Shown: one piece after another, positions 22,701-33,818 of the stretch | Numbering within the stretch: position 1 is the stretch's first letter | Layout: each line of letters starts with the position of its first letter | Source of the DNA: Haemonchus contortus | Taxonomy: Eukaryota > Nematoda > Chromadorea > Rhabditida > Trichostrongylidae | Length of the DNA: 64,000 bases | Reading direction: 5' to 3' | Assembly: GCA_000469685.2 (NCBI GenBank) | Contig: LS997566.1 | Span: 25,706,432 to 25,770,431 of the forward strand | The notes under the pieces: model-generated | Seen by the model: the letters and a program-made list of their open reading frames with translations, nothing else | Told to the model about the DNA's origin: nothing | Databases searched by the model: none | Position numbers and translations under genes: made by a program

Positions 22701-25700
22701 GCAAGAGAACTTATAGACATACAGAGCAATTACATCTTCATGGGTTTCTGGTAGCTCTCCATTGCAAATTTCAAGATTGATCACGGCGCAAAATACATCT
22801 TCCGCTAGCTTCCCTTCCTCATATTACTCTTTTGCTTTCATATGTCTTGCGTCTTATTATATATTGCGAACCCATTAGAAAGTTGCTCATTTTCTTGACT
22901 GTCCTTCGTGTTCCTGTCTCCAGCACTGATGATCACCCCTCTCTTCTACACGTCGCTTGGGTGAATCAATGTTCTCCACTCTACATCATTCTTTTACCAG
23001 ATCTCACTCCTGCTCTTTACCTTTTTCTGCAAATTACGTTCCTTTCTGGTCACCTCGCGACCGAAGGGTCTTATAAGGAGAGAGATCTGTATTGCCTAGC
23101 ACCAGGAACTCCCAACAACCCGGCAAGAGTTTCTCTTCTTATTCAGAATATCTCAAGAAGGTTCGGTTTTTTTTTTGAGAAACAAAATGATCGTGCTATT
23201 AAACTTGAATTTCGAACCAGTCAGACTTCGATTTTCTGGGTGGCTACAATTCGATATACCTGATGATTGCAGATGACAACAGCCGAGCAGGAAAGCCTTC
23301 CGAGATTCTCCTCAAATCCGCGCGCCTCCACATTGATCCCTGTCCAAAGTGTCCAATATTTGAACGAGTGGAAGACAGGGTCAGCTCCCTGAATGATGAG
23401 TCAAGAAGAAATATGACCTAAACCTAATTTCAACGGAAAACTGTATAACAACTAGGATTGCGACTTTTGCTTTAGCTTCTTCTTTCGGACACACCAGCTG
23501 TAGACCTCTCGCAATATTGTTCAAATTCTGCTTGTTAAATGGTAGAAATATCAACAAAATGAAAATAAAAAACGCCTTGCAATAGAAGAAGCGCCCGAAG
23601 AGATTTGTTCCAACGCCATTTTCCTTTCAGCGGACAAAAGGGAAGGGATGGTGGAGAGTTGAAGGGTGCTAAGCTCTCTTCATGGTGCGAAGCTTTGAAG
23701 CCAGAGCGCACAGTGAGTTGAATTGACTGGTTCAGTTCCTTGAAAACATTGAGTAACGATTATAACGGCTCACGCTTTCTGTCTTCTGTTGCCTTGGTTG
23801 TTGTTCTTATCATTTCCTTACCCAAAAGCAAGTGCAAAAAAGAATCAGTGGTTCCCTATTCTTAGATCCCTTACCATTCGTTATCTGTTTTTATAGCTTC
23901 CTGCTATGAAAGTCTGCCGCCTTCCTGCCAAGTCATTGTTGGGACTGAGCACCAGATCTTACCCCACCTTACATGTTGAGCCAAAGTATCAAGGCTTCTC
24001 TGGTGATAATGCACGAATTGCATAACAGATAGAGAACCTCATCAGCCTTTTTTGTTTTCATAGCCCGCTTGGTCTCTCTACCCTGTCACTGGTATCCTTT
24101 ACCAATTTTATGTCCACATCCAGAGCTAAAAAAATTAAGCCAAAATATAAATGATGCTTGCAAACGTGCGAAAGAAGTTCCTAAAGGCACAGTTCACGAT
24201 AAAGATGGTTTCGGAGATCTTTCCGCCTCAGACCAAACCTCCCGTTATAAGGCCGAAAAGCAGCTTATGTAAAGCACAATAAGGGGCTAGAGATTGTATC
24301 GTGTGAATGCCACCCTTATAGCGGGCACGTTTCAACAGCATTGTAGGGGCTGCACTATCTCGAGATGTTCCTGTGTTAGAAGCTCAAACAACTTGTCATG
24401 AGCCATGACGGCAGTGAGAGGCGATTCTGTGTAGTGCTGGGGGACGGTACGAACGTGCGTCCGAGGATGCTCGCGGCAAATTTAGCGGCGAAGTTCGTAA
24501 CGATTTGAACGACTTTGGCGCCTATCATTTGGGCCCAAAATTGAAGTAGAGTAGATCCGAAGGATCATCTGGCTTTACTGAACTACTCTCCTTTGAGTTT
24601 GTGCCCCGAAAATCGGCGTCAGAGTCGTACAAATCATCACGAACTTCGCCGCGCAAGCTGCCGCGCGCATCCGCGGACGCACGTTCGTACCATCCCCCAT
24701 TTTCGGGGCACAAACTCAAAGTAGAATAGTCTAGAAGAGTCATATGATCCTTCTAATCCACTCAACTTCTAATTTGGGCCCCAATGATAGGCGCCAAAGT
24801 CGTTCAAACCATTACGAACTTCGCCGCGCAATTTGCCCCACGCATCCTCGGACGCACGTTCATACACATACCCGTAATGCTGGCTTGATGTATTCAGCTT
24901 TTTGTGCGATTGCACAACTGAAATGTCGTCCGGATACTCCTTTCATGCCATGTAATCTGCACAACCTCTTCTTTCACTACTTCTAGAAAACCTATTCCTG
25001 GCTAAATAGGCGGATTTTATCGCTTTCTTCCCCACCGGTAGACTACTGCCAAACTCAACTTCCATTTTTCGACTATTATAAAAAGGGATACCAAGGACTT
25101 ATTGTGAAGTGTGGCTTCAACTGAAGTGGTAAACTCTGTATCATCCAAAAACCGGCAAGCGGTATGTCTTTTGAAGAGCATACTTATACTGATTATTCAG
25201 CCGATACTGTGAATTGCGTTGATTGCGCCATGTATCCAACATCCTTAAAAATTATATATCTAGTTGCTATTTCTCTTTCATGCGACAGCCTTTACTTAGG
25301 CTCACTCTGCATGAGCGAGGGTTCGGCACCTACTGAATCTCCGTTAATGCGCTTGCTCTATTGACCAACTAGTGCGCATCCGTTCAAACACAGGTTATAA
25401 GATGAGAGAAGAACCTCCCAGCATTAGTGCAGTGCCTCCTAGTAAATCCATTCGTACGCTTGGGGAATATTGAATTGGGTGGCTGCTAACCTCTCTAAAT
25501 CGTCCATGATCGACTTTCTTCCAATCTTGGCATGATATGTAGCAACTGTGATATTCTTAAGCCTCTCAGATTGAACAATTTATTTGGCCAACGTTTCGGC
25601 TGCTTCGCCTTCGTCAGGGCCTGAAACAGTGCGAAGCATTTGGGTGACATGCCCGCCCAAAAGTCTTAACAAAACTCCAAGAAAACTTCAAAAAGACCAG

Positions 25701-28700
25701 CAAACCCCCAAGGTATTGATCGAATAAGGCATGCATTGCTCACCTTGTCCGCCGCTAAAACAGAAGCACGACCACCCTCGCAATAACTGTTGCTTTAAAA
25801 TACCAGTAACACCTCCCACTGACCTCATCGTAGATCAAAGGTTACACAGGTCAAGGAAGGGTGCGAGTTGGCGGGTTATAGCTTAACACTCCTCCTTTCT
25901 GGTGGTCAGGCGAGTATTATAAGCAGTTGCGTGGTCTAGCTATGGGGCAAAGATTAGCTCCTGTGTTGGCCATAGCATTCATGTCGAAAATCGAGAAGCC
26001 AGTTCTGGATCGAGGCCCAATCCTATATTACAGTTACATGGATGACTGTCTTATTATATGTTCGACTCAGGAAGAAGTAGACATTTGCTACGATGTCCTG
26101 AACAGGCAGTTACAAAACATCAAGTTTACGCGGGAAAAGCCTGTGGAGGACTGGCTGCCATTTTTGAATATCCAAGTCCAGGTAATACGGGGCATAGCAA
26201 GAACAAAATGCTACCGCAAGCCAAGCTGTAAGAACATAATTGTTCACTCCCAATCGGCGCACCCCATAAAAACCAAACAGGCGGTGGTCAGTAATATGCT
26301 TAGAATTGCAAGTATAGTTTGATGCTGAGCTGAAGAAGGAGTCTTTGCGCATGGGCCGGAGCATTGCCTCGTTGAACGGATACCTCTGCTCGGGGTCAAC
26401 ACGACGGAGGTATTTCTCTACACCGACAGCCCGGGAAAGAACACAATCTGACAAGGCGACATTTTGTTTGTCTTTCATTTCCGAAAAAGTGAGTAGATCT
26501 ATCCTATCCATTGTTCGTCGGTGTGGTCTTCAAGACGATATACGGATTGTCGGAATACCTCCAAACACCCTTCGGGAGCTTCTTGTTCGTAGTCGACTCT
26601 ACGATACTGTATGTGACACTACTAATTGTGTGGTATGCCCTCATGTCAAAGTGGGTGATTGCATGAAGGTGGGAGCGGTGTATTCTATACGTTGCCAAAG
26701 CTGTGGATGCGAGTACATAGGAGAAACAGGTCGCCCTTTGTGCGTTCGGGTTAAAGAACATCTAAGTGGGCTGGCTGGATCAAGTTAGGAGCCCATCGGG
26801 TTTTCTTCCACGCAAGTTCATCCTTTGACGTCTCCGTGTCCATATTGGCGCTTGAACCTGATATCGCGGCGCGAAAGACCCTGGAAGCGTTTTGGATTAC
26901 CGCTAAAGAGCCCCTTATGAACAGGAAGGAGAAGTGTGTTGCTATAACCCGCGAACTCGCACCCTTCCTTGACCTGTGTAACCTTTGATCTACGATGAGG
27001 TCAGTGGGAGGTGTTACTGGTATTTTACAACAACAGTTATTGCGAGGGTGGTCGTCCTACTGTTTTAGCGGCGGACTCCAAGGTGAGCAATGCATGCCTT
27101 ATTCGATCAATACTTTTGGGGATTTGCCGGTCTTTTTGAAGTTTTGTTGGAGTTTTGTTAAGGCTATTGGGCGGGCATGTCACCCAAATGCTTTGCACTG
27201 TTTCAGGCCCTGACGAAGGCGAAGCAGCCGAAACGTTGGCCCAATAAATTGTTCAATCTTGAGAGGCTTAAGAATACCACAGTTGCTATCCCCTCTCTTG
27301 TCGAGCTTGGTTACCGGCACAGTTCCCGATAATTTTGAGGCACCATTTTCAAGGTGAAAAGTGCAAGCGTTGTTGTAGGGCAGCACAACGGTGGTGAAGA
27401 AAGGGAAGCGAAAAAATCCACCTACATCGCAAAAAAAACTAGGCTATTTTAAAACCAAAACCAAAATGGCGATGATGGCATGTAAGGGGTATTTGGACGC
27501 AATTTCACATGCTGCAACTGCGTAAAGAGCTAACTACATCAAGCCGAGGTTGCCCGAAAATGTCTTTCATTGTTGTCATTGGTTATGACAATTGTTTGGA
27601 TTTCCTACATAGGAATTCCCTTGAGATAGTGCACGCTCTACAACGCTGTTGAAACTCGTCCTCTATGGGAGTGGCACTCACAGCTTTGGCCCCCTTATGT
27701 GCCCTATACACTACAATTTTCGACCTGACAACGGCAGTTATGGTAGTAGGCGTAACCTCGAATTCACACCATGGGGGAATCTCAGAGACAGTTTTTATCG
27801 TGAGCTGTGCCTAGAAGTAAATATGAACGAGGAACCTCCTTAGAAAGTCATATCTTAAAGTAGCAAGAGAAATTGTAAGCAATAGTTTCATGTTGAAATT
27901 GAAAAGGCAGAGCTGTAAATTTCGGAAATCGAAGAAGAGGAGAAAAAGAAAAAGTGCAATGCTAAAAACATTCACTAACTCTTACAATTAGTATACAGTT
28001 CTCCCAATTTGCCTGCAGGCATTAATCATCCACGTTTTCCAACATCTTATCCCGTTTTTGACATCAGACACCATTAAGACTTAAGCGCTATCTTGAGTTC
28101 CTAACAAATGAGCATGATATCGGGCATGAAATGGTGCGACTTTATCCAGAACCCTTTTCATCCCTTCAATACACACCAGGGCCTCGCTTGCCTCTTCTTC
28201 CTACGTGCCCTTATATGTAGCTGCATAGTCTTAAATAGTATATCACGTCATATTATGCACCCACGCCTCTTCCACCGCTTACACAGACTTTTGTTTTCTT
28301 TCACGATAACCCTATTCTCCTTTCATTCACCCTCTAAGGATGCTAACACTGCAAGTTCTATCTTGAAGTTAGATCATTACAAAAAACACTTAAGAAGTAC
28401 CTTTTATTTTGCATTGGTTATGCTTCTGTGGTTAAGACAAGGAGCACTCAAATGCTCCTAATTATCACATTGAAATTTGTCTTCTCTTCCGAGGGAAATC
28501 GTTCCACGGATGCGTTACTCACAACACAATAGAGATCTGGGGACATTTTATTTTGACATTACACTGTTTTCACATTTCGATTTGCTGCTTCAAACTAGCT
28601 GAGACGATGAACGATACAGCTGAGACGTCAGCGGTCAGGCAGAGAAGCGAGGTCACCTCACACGCAATTGAATTGTGGACGCCAGGGCAGGTCAAGATCA

Positions 28701-31700
28701 CACGCAGGGGACCGCGAGGGAATTTTCTCGCCGGAGATCAAATGGGCCAGAAATTCGCTATAAAAGGCAGGTGTTGCCTCTTGGAAGGTATCACTCTTAT
28801 CTTCAGTGGTGCTCGCATTGGGCCCGCATTTCGTTCTCCGCCAGACCCCTGTTGTCCCACGTCTACAGCAGCGGTCCTCTGGTCTCCACTCACCAACTGT
28901 TTATCGTCGATTCAACAACTATTTTATTCTGTTCTTGTTTTATTTTTCTTTTTCAACAAAATCTACTATCTTGCGGTGTTCACTCTGGACACGAGTGGAA
29001 GAACACGGGTTTAATACACTACGTGGGGTACCAAGCTATTCCACAGAAATGTCTGAAGTGAGCGCTGTGCTCACCCTTATCTGTTCGTGAAAGTGCCGAG
29101 AAAGGAGTATCAATCGTAAAATCGACGAATAGCGAGAGAGGCGTGTTATTTGTGGAAGTACCTCAGTTAAACAGAAGGAAAAATGGATGATTGCAGAAAC
29201 ACAGCCGAAGCTGCTGTGCGAGGTCAGGAGTGAGCCAGGCAGATGGATCAGGACAAGGAGAACCTCCGAGGCTCTGAGATGAATGCATAAATAGTGACCG
29301 CACTGAGGGGCGAGATTGGGAGAGCCATTAAATCAATAAGGAGCCTAGGTCCAAAGATTGAAGGTGAATGGAAGAGGCGCGAATTGCTTCCAAATATAGA
29401 TCGTTGATAAAAAGGTTAGTAGAGCGGCAGGTCCAGAATGCGTGTGAGACGCTAGAAGCGAGCGTGAAATTATACCTTACTTTTGGAAAAGAGCGCATGG
29501 ATTCTGTACAAAAGAGGGGAATTGAATCTCTGGAGGACTGACTCTTTGAAGGCTGTAGAGAGGGATGGAGATTTACAGCAGAAATTTGCAGTACAGATGT
29601 GTTACAGGTGCGAGACGTGGTTGGAGAGATCCAAAAGCTACAAGGGAAGCGAGCGAAGGATGTGAGAAACGATGAAGAAATGTAAGACGAAGGCATGGAA
29701 GGCACGCAGTTAAACAACAAAACATGTGAGGGGTACGAATCGCCAAGTGCTCAAAATGGAAGGTTGCAGATGACGACTCAAGTGTCAGAGCGGAAAAAAG
29801 AGCCAGTGGTGACTGGAGCAGCCTATACGCCGCACTTGAAACCGTATTTGGATCATTGGGAAACAGTGTCGGAGCAAAACGCAACAGGTGCGAATTACAT
29901 GGATAGCTTTTTCAAGTTTTTACAAGCGAGTAGTTGTGTCGACCCCGAGGGCCTTTGGGATACAGTGATAAGGCACTATTGGAAATATTGGCCGATGGCC
30001 ACCTGGATGAAAAGGCTAACAATATATTCTTGGCAATGCCCCAAGAGCAGGTAGAAAAAGAGTTCGAAGCGGTAGTAAGAGAATGAGTCAACAGCCGCTA
30101 GAATGAGAGCGTTAAATGAATAGGAGCATGAGATTGGGACAAAATCAGTCGATTTCGGAATTCTGTGTAGTGTTGGAAAAATTGGCTCGCAAAGCTAATC
30201 CTAATTGTGGTATAACAAAAAGGATGTGGGAGTACGCTCAAATACTGTAGGATAACGTGAGAGAGTGGCCAGAACACGTGCAATGGCTGAGTTTGCTACA
30301 CAGGTCAGATCCGAGTAGCGCATATAACGAGATCAAGCAACTAGCCATAAAGATAGAGGAAGCAAAGACAGTGTACGGGACGGGCCGCCGAAAGAGCGTG
30401 GTGACAGGTGTTCAGTGGAAAATGAGGGTGCAGGCATACAAGAGCCATCGGGAAAGTGATCGGTTCAGACCGCTAATCACTGTAGAACACCACATAGGGT
30501 ACGCCGATACAAATAAAGATGTTGAGACCCGCAATTGTTTCAACTGCTCGAAATTCGGGCATATTGCGCGGAACTGCCCACAAGGAAGACCCGTGGTGAA
30601 TAATATAGTTGGGAATAGAGCAAAAACGAAGGACAACAAGAAAGGCGCACGGATTTTGGATCTAGTGTGTCAAGCAAGGGCCGTGGGAATGGTAGTGGGA
30701 AAAGGCTCTGCTACGAGTAACTTGATTGGAAAGAAGTCGATAATATGGGTGAGTATGTTGAATGAAAGAGTTCGGGTGCTGATCGACACAGGATTAGTGA
30801 TAAGCATTATTCCTTATAGATTTGCAGTTGACTCCCTTACAATAATCGATCGGGAAACACATGGTATGATACCTTCACTAACGATGCAACTCCTGGGTGG
30901 AGTTTCAATAGCAGTAAAAATTGAAGGCGCATCTGAATATGAAGTTGCCTTTTAATATCGAAGGAGGAAGACTCGCAACGAACGCACTGGGAAACTTAGG
31001 GGTTCAGATCTACCTGCCTGAAGCACCCTTATTCCCTTTACAAAGGTCAAGCCATAGCGGGAAAATCATCGTTGCAAGAATTACCTACATACCGCCATCC
31101 AGCTCGGCCTTCGTAAAGCACGTTGGGATATTGACGAAAGTTCTGTTGAACACAAAATATGGCCAGTTTCGAATGGACTGGCGGCAGAAGTGTTTAAGAT
31201 AGAGAACTATGAATGTGCAATTCCGGTAATAAATGAAAGAAACGAGCCAACGATGTGGAGAGAAGGTGATGAGATTGGGCCCCGGAGCACTGAGAATTGG
31301 AGAGAAGGATGAGGGATGAGCTGAAGCCAGCGCTGTTGGAAGAAAGAGGGCCCATATCGGAACCAAAGGCCAGAAAACAGAAACTGTTCGAGCAAATTTC
31401 CCAAAACAGGTCTTCCTAAGAAATCTCCGAAGATATCTCCTTCTTATCTTCAGTGGTGCGGGCATTGGGCCCGCAATTCGTTCTCCGCCAGACCCCTGTT
31501 GTCCCACGTCTAGAGCAGCAGTCGTCTGGTCTCTACTCGACAACTGTTTATTGTCGGTTCGACAACTATTTTATTCTGTCCTTGTTTTTATTTTTCTCAT
31601 TAAATGAACTCTATTATCTTGCGGTGTTCACTCTGGACACAAGTGTAAGAACACGGGTGTCATACAGTACAGAATGAAGGTGCGAAGAGACTTCGCTGCT

Positions 31701-33797
31701 TGCCTTCAGAATCAATACTAGCGAACTAAGGTCGTTGCACTCAAGGCACAGGCGAAATAAGAGGACAACATTAAATCCAAAGCTGAGCAGTATTTCTCAT
31801 AGTGTCGCTGTCTTGAGTATCGTTTGTAACACAGCACGTTTTGAAGTACGTATATAAATCACCCTCGAAATTGGTGCTTACGGGATAAGCAGCCAAGCAG
31901 GTATCTTTCTGGCAATACTATTAGATTCATCACCTTCAATAACCCCCAAATACGTGCTTTGGTTTACTCAACTTTTATACTAATATTTATTTCGATTATT
32001 TCCGTTTTTCCTCCATTTCATAAGTATGAGATCATCCCCAAAAATACGAAGGTTTCGAAATCGAGTGCGGCATAGTTTGCACTTGGAGGGATATGTATAG
32101 GAGAGAATGTATCACATACACGTTTAGAAGCAATATGCACATTGCCTCACGGAGGTCATCTTTCTAAAAGGCACGGAATTGAAATTTCCGTCATACAGGG
32201 TTCATCTGTACCAAAAAAGCCGGCACAAATCATGGCAAGTCCTATAAATATAATGTCCCTGCCACTTCAGATAAATGAACAATTAGTGGTCGAGTTAACG
32301 AGTAGGGTAGAAAACTGGTGCTGAAATTGCTAATCCAAACGGAATTTTATGAATCGGTTTCCGTCCCAGTGGGTGGTTTTTCTAAAATAGAGTTCAAGGA
32401 TGTCACTTTCCACAAGTTTTTATTTACTGAGGGATTGAAATTTGAAAAGGAAATGAGCCTATTCTATATAGAGTTGGAGACGTAGAACAAGCAATATTTT
32501 CTTCAGATCATAAATGCACACGGAGTTTTGTCGTTAACTTTTTATGTAGCACATAACTTCGTTCTGGACACAACGAATGTCATATGAAATGAAAAGAAAA
32601 CGCATTAATCACAATCGCACACCGCGCGGTTTTTGGACGATAAAATGGTGCCTTCTCTTGGTTTCAGACATATTTTACCTTTCGCACATTGAAGAAAAAG
32701 CTATTACAGTAGAATAGGTATATTGCGCACCGCATCTACGTATCACATTACGTACGTATCACACTTTCAAAAAAAGGTACCGGAATGACCAGCTCTCAAT
32801 GAGGAATTTGACGAATATGAAAACTACGTGATAACTATCCTTATACTTTCAGTAATAGTGATTGTCTTTGGAATTAATTAAAGCACACGTTGTTGTTAAA
32901 GGCGCAAACTCGAGAGCATTGATGAAACGAGAGCTTCTGAATTGATCCTTTCAAAAAATGCTACGCACCATTTTGTAGAGTAAGACAAGCTGAGCTAAAC
33001 GCTACAAAAATGAGTAGCATACTGTGCATACTATAAAATACATACCAACGGTAATGGATTGCACCATTAGAGAAAATTAAAAACTAATTGGTTGTAAAGA
33101 AACACTGTCACCCTTGCTGTTGCCGTTCCTCTGAAATACCCACCCTGCCTAGGAGAAACCGAAAAAGAGCAGATTTACCTTTTTCGATTTATCTCGGACA
33201 TCAGAGTTGGCGTTGTATTATATGTACGTAAACGTCACACCACCATAATATTCTCCATCGTTTCGTAGTGCTCTGACGATTCAGAATACGCTGCTCCATA
33301 CTATTCTTTGTTACAACTGCCCCACGAATTCGGGTTCTCTCACATACGTGCGAATTGCAACCTCTCCCAGCAATCGACTTAGATTGATCTCTTGATTTCG
33401 TAGATTAAAGAAGACCAATTAACCTCTCCATTCTCATGCCCGACTCGATGAAATCTCTTGTCCCATAGCTAAGGTATCGAATGCTTTTGTATGAAAGGAG
33501 CTGCTGCATTCATGGCAAAACTCGAATGATGCAGAGTTTTTCATGAATTTGATCGAAATGAATTTAGCAACGCTTTTAGATGTATCCAACCACAAAGGAT
33601 AGCTGCGAGAAGGGAAAACTCACACCACCGGCAAGCCAGGACGGGATCGTTATGATACTGCCCTTGATACCATGAAGAAATATGCATATATAGTAAAACG
33701 ACATCTTCATAATAAAATTACACCATTGAGAGACATTGTAGAGAATGACGAGTGCGGCACAGCAGATGAACATCAGTACCGTTATCCAGTCTTCCAT
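13754..33797 (-). CDS. 1-acyl-sn-glycerol-3-phosphate acyltransferase, copy A
   Basis: Exons (minus): 33797-33624, 23388-23260, 22482-22375, 22270-22178, 16769-16686, 16632-16507, 13876-13754; 278 residues. All introns are phase 0 with GT donors (GTGAGT, GTATAT, GTAAGC, GTGAAA, GTAGGC, GTATGA) and AG acceptors. The product is an AGPAT/PlsC-family enzyme of the ER membrane that acylates lysophosphatidic acid to phosphatidic acid. Residues 5-55 hold hydrophobic membrane segments. Motif I is NHQSVVD (residues 99-105, split by an intron), with catalytic His and Asp present. Motif II reads AIFVKSFKRG, where the family and copy B have Arg in place of this Ser. Motif III reads FPEGARN...LPFKKGAF, with Ala for the usual Thr. 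Motif IV is IVPIVLSNY. About 86% identical to copy B by hand count. Splice sites and domain order make the gene call firm; full enzymatic activity is less sure. Alternative: a diverged acyltransferase with altered substrate or low activity. Confidence 0.88.
14165..15045 (+). repeat. CTGTCTGT-type dispersed repeat with hairpin-CTGGT end
   Basis: The repeat opens near TATATATAAAGCGCTCGCG, followed by CTGTCTGT runs and a block with GGATGGGAACACTTATGGTG (14297-14316). The far end, about 15014-15041, has a CCGGC/GCCGG hairpin, nine bases, then CTGGT. Relatives lie at 19660-19870 (minus), 34480-35490 and 35760-36215. It sits in intron 6 of AGPAT copy A. The limits are approximate, and the middle (14520-15000) shows no clear family match. 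Confidence 0.5.
17520..18690 (+). pseudogene. RTE-type LINE fragment, endonuclease end and RT start
   Basis: Translation in broken frames gives YTGTDHRPLHAELCFS-like sequence near 17575-17630 (end of the apurinic endonuclease domain), then GNEASRHLSTWLLRFP, and later pieces resembling the RTE 'RPSTSYRENLTRFSTPNLSV...LLSVIYEL' segment near 18155-18345. Many stops are present. A relative lies at the corresponding place in intron 4 of copy B (46425-46960), so this insertion predates the gene duplication. Confidence 0.65.
18691..20384. other. Intron 4 of AGPAT copy A, mostly unassigned
   Basis: No gene is seen. The minus strand at 19870-19660 carries a copy of the GGGAACACTTATGG dispersed repeat (plus strand reads CATAAGTGCTCCCATTCTGC near 19735). 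The rest has no recognised content. Confidence 0.35.
20385..21223 (+). mobile_element. Mariner transposon, internally deleted
   Basis: The 20-bp terminal inverted repeats TTGCCTTTTATATTTCGGGA (20385-20404) and its reverse complement at 21204-21223 differ at one base. Inside, the plus strand starts MGLNREHLRAIIF near 20520 and continues, after one stop, into the mariner HTH region (ILQDRHVTYREIGTTLGDRG near 20740-20800 and SIHSILHEYLNVKK). It then jumps to the conserved C-terminus (MRGQRFSTPEETIDAF...QKCFDNWFKRMEKCIDRYGEN, about 21005-21165). The DD-catalytic centre between these is mostly missing. The element is about 840 bp against roughly 1.3 kb for complete ones. It lies in intron 4 of AGPAT copy A. 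Confidence 0.85.
23389..25539. other. Part of intron 1 of AGPAT copy A
   Basis: From 23389 to about 24050 the sequence is shared with copy B (about 49945-50770). The foldback repeats at 24446-24873 follow. Nothing else is recognised. Confidence 0.4.
24446..24873. repeat. Foldback MITE-like element, one full and one partial copy
   Basis: 24446-24691 is palindromic along almost its whole length: the left arm GGTACGAACGTGCGTCC is matched by its reverse complement at the right end, and the inner blocks (e.g. ACGACTTTGGCGCC against GGCGTCAGAGTCGT) also pair, folding at about GATCCGAAGGATC. A second, partial copy follows to about 24873. A third copy lies at about 37049-37276. No coding capacity. 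Confidence 0.7.
25586..25621 (-). ncRNA. Hammerhead-type ribozyme motif (left arm of Penelope-like element)
   Basis: On the minus strand: GGCC, CTGACGA, a stem-loop GGC/GCC, GAAA, CGTT, GGCC. This has the conserved CUGANGA and GAAA boxes, a stem I of GGCC pairing with GGCC, a short stem II, and the very short stem III seen in Penelope-like elements (such motifs are established for this element class). It is sense to the AGPAT copy A pre-mRNA. Confidence 0.65.
25918..26988 (+). pseudogene. Penelope-like reverse transcriptase and GIY-YIG endonuclease (truncated, frameshifted)
   Basis: The first block (25927-26322) carries RGLAMGQRLAPVLAI and the catalytic YMDDC (YMDD at 26035-26046) of the RT palm, then the thumb-side WLPFLNIQV. 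A frameshift near 26315 breaks it. The second block (26345-26788) contains the Cys-containing linker CVVCPHVKVGDC and the GIY-YIG variant VYSIRC...YIGETGR (about 26678-26730). A further frameshift follows near 26788, then RKTLEAFWITAKEPLMNRKE to the stop at 26988. The N-terminal half of the RT is missing (5' truncation). The protein would be inactive as it stands. Confidence 0.85.
27206..27242 (+). ncRNA. Hammerhead-type ribozyme motif (right arm of Penelope-like element)
   Basis: The plus strand has GGCC (27206-27209), CTGACGA (27210-27216), a GGC/GCC stem II, GAAA (27230-27233), CGTT and GGCC (27238-27241). It lies about 220 bp past the Penelope stop codon, in its 3' UTR. The base pairing is the same as in the left arm. 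A stem III of ACGU would work best in dimeric RNA. Confidence 0.65.
27645..27845 (+). repeat. Unclassified dispersed repeat, related to 61395-61570
   Basis: The two loci share TGCCCTATAC/TGCCCTATCC, TTTTCGACCTGA/TTTTCCGACCTAA, TCGAATTC and a tail reading TGTGCCTAGA/CTGCCTTTAA. Copies at two distant sites of the window show a dispersed family. No coding capacity. Confidence 0.5.
28560..31666 (+). mobile_element. Gypsy-like LTR retrotransposon remnant, gag-protease only
   Basis: Direct repeats at about 28795-29018 and 31442-31666 (about 88-90% alike) end in ATACA and look like the R-U5 part of LTRs. Upstream of the first lies a TATA-like GCTATAAAAGGCAGG at 28757-28771, which fits a U3 promoter. 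The 3' copy lacks that U3 part. Between the repeats is a broken gag and a zinc-knuckle plus protease frame, but no reverse transcriptase or integrase: the sequence jumps from just past the protease to the 3' repeat. It lies in intron 1 of AGPAT copy A. Confidence 0.75.
29690..31202 (+). pseudogene. Gypsy-like gag and aspartic protease, frameshifted
   Basis: The gag is spread over several frames (29695-30054, then about 30110-30250, then 30257 on) with stops. The best frame (30257-30955) has WPEHVQWLSLLHRSDPSSAY, then a perfect zinc knuckle CFNCSKFGHIARNC (about 30535-30576), and the protease active site VRVLIDTGLVISIIP (DTG at about 30784-30792). A continuation in another frame (30921-31202) covers the end of the protease region. 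The order is knuckle then DTG, as in Gypsy/Cer elements of nematodes. It is broken and not expected to be functional. Confidence 0.75.
31667..33300. other. Part of intron 1 of AGPAT copy A, nothing recognised
   Basis: AT-rich DNA with no repeat or gene motif that I can name. Confidence 0.3.
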
Positions 33798-33818
33798 TTC
33801 AAAAACGTAGACTGCCAC

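Larger units (their letters stand above)
25540..27287 (+). mobile_element. Penelope-like element inside a 366-bp inverted repeat
   Basis: A central core (25906-26920) codes on the plus strand for the end of a Penelope reverse transcriptase and a GIY-YIG endonuclease. Its 3' end, including the last codons, stop (26986-26988) and 3' UTR (26920-27287), is repeated inverted at 25540-25905. Both arms hold a hammerhead-type ribozyme core. This fits the inverted terminal repeats known in Penelope-like elements. The element lies in intron 1 of AGPAT copy A, antisense in coding direction to the gene. Confidence 0.85.

Noticed and set aside
22832..23263. 143-codon plus-strand frame in the AGPAT copy A locus
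   Set aside because: It overlaps the end of AGPAT exon 2 on the opposite strand and intron DNA, has no motif, and its counterpart in copy B is not preserved as a frame.
26110..26511. Minus-strand 133-codon frame across the Penelope core
   Set aside because: Antisense shadow of the RT/endonuclease coding strand.
28553..29061. Plus-strand frames of 128-153 codons
   Set aside because: They cover the promoter-like and LTR part of the Gypsy remnant. Overlapping frames without domains; treated as chance.
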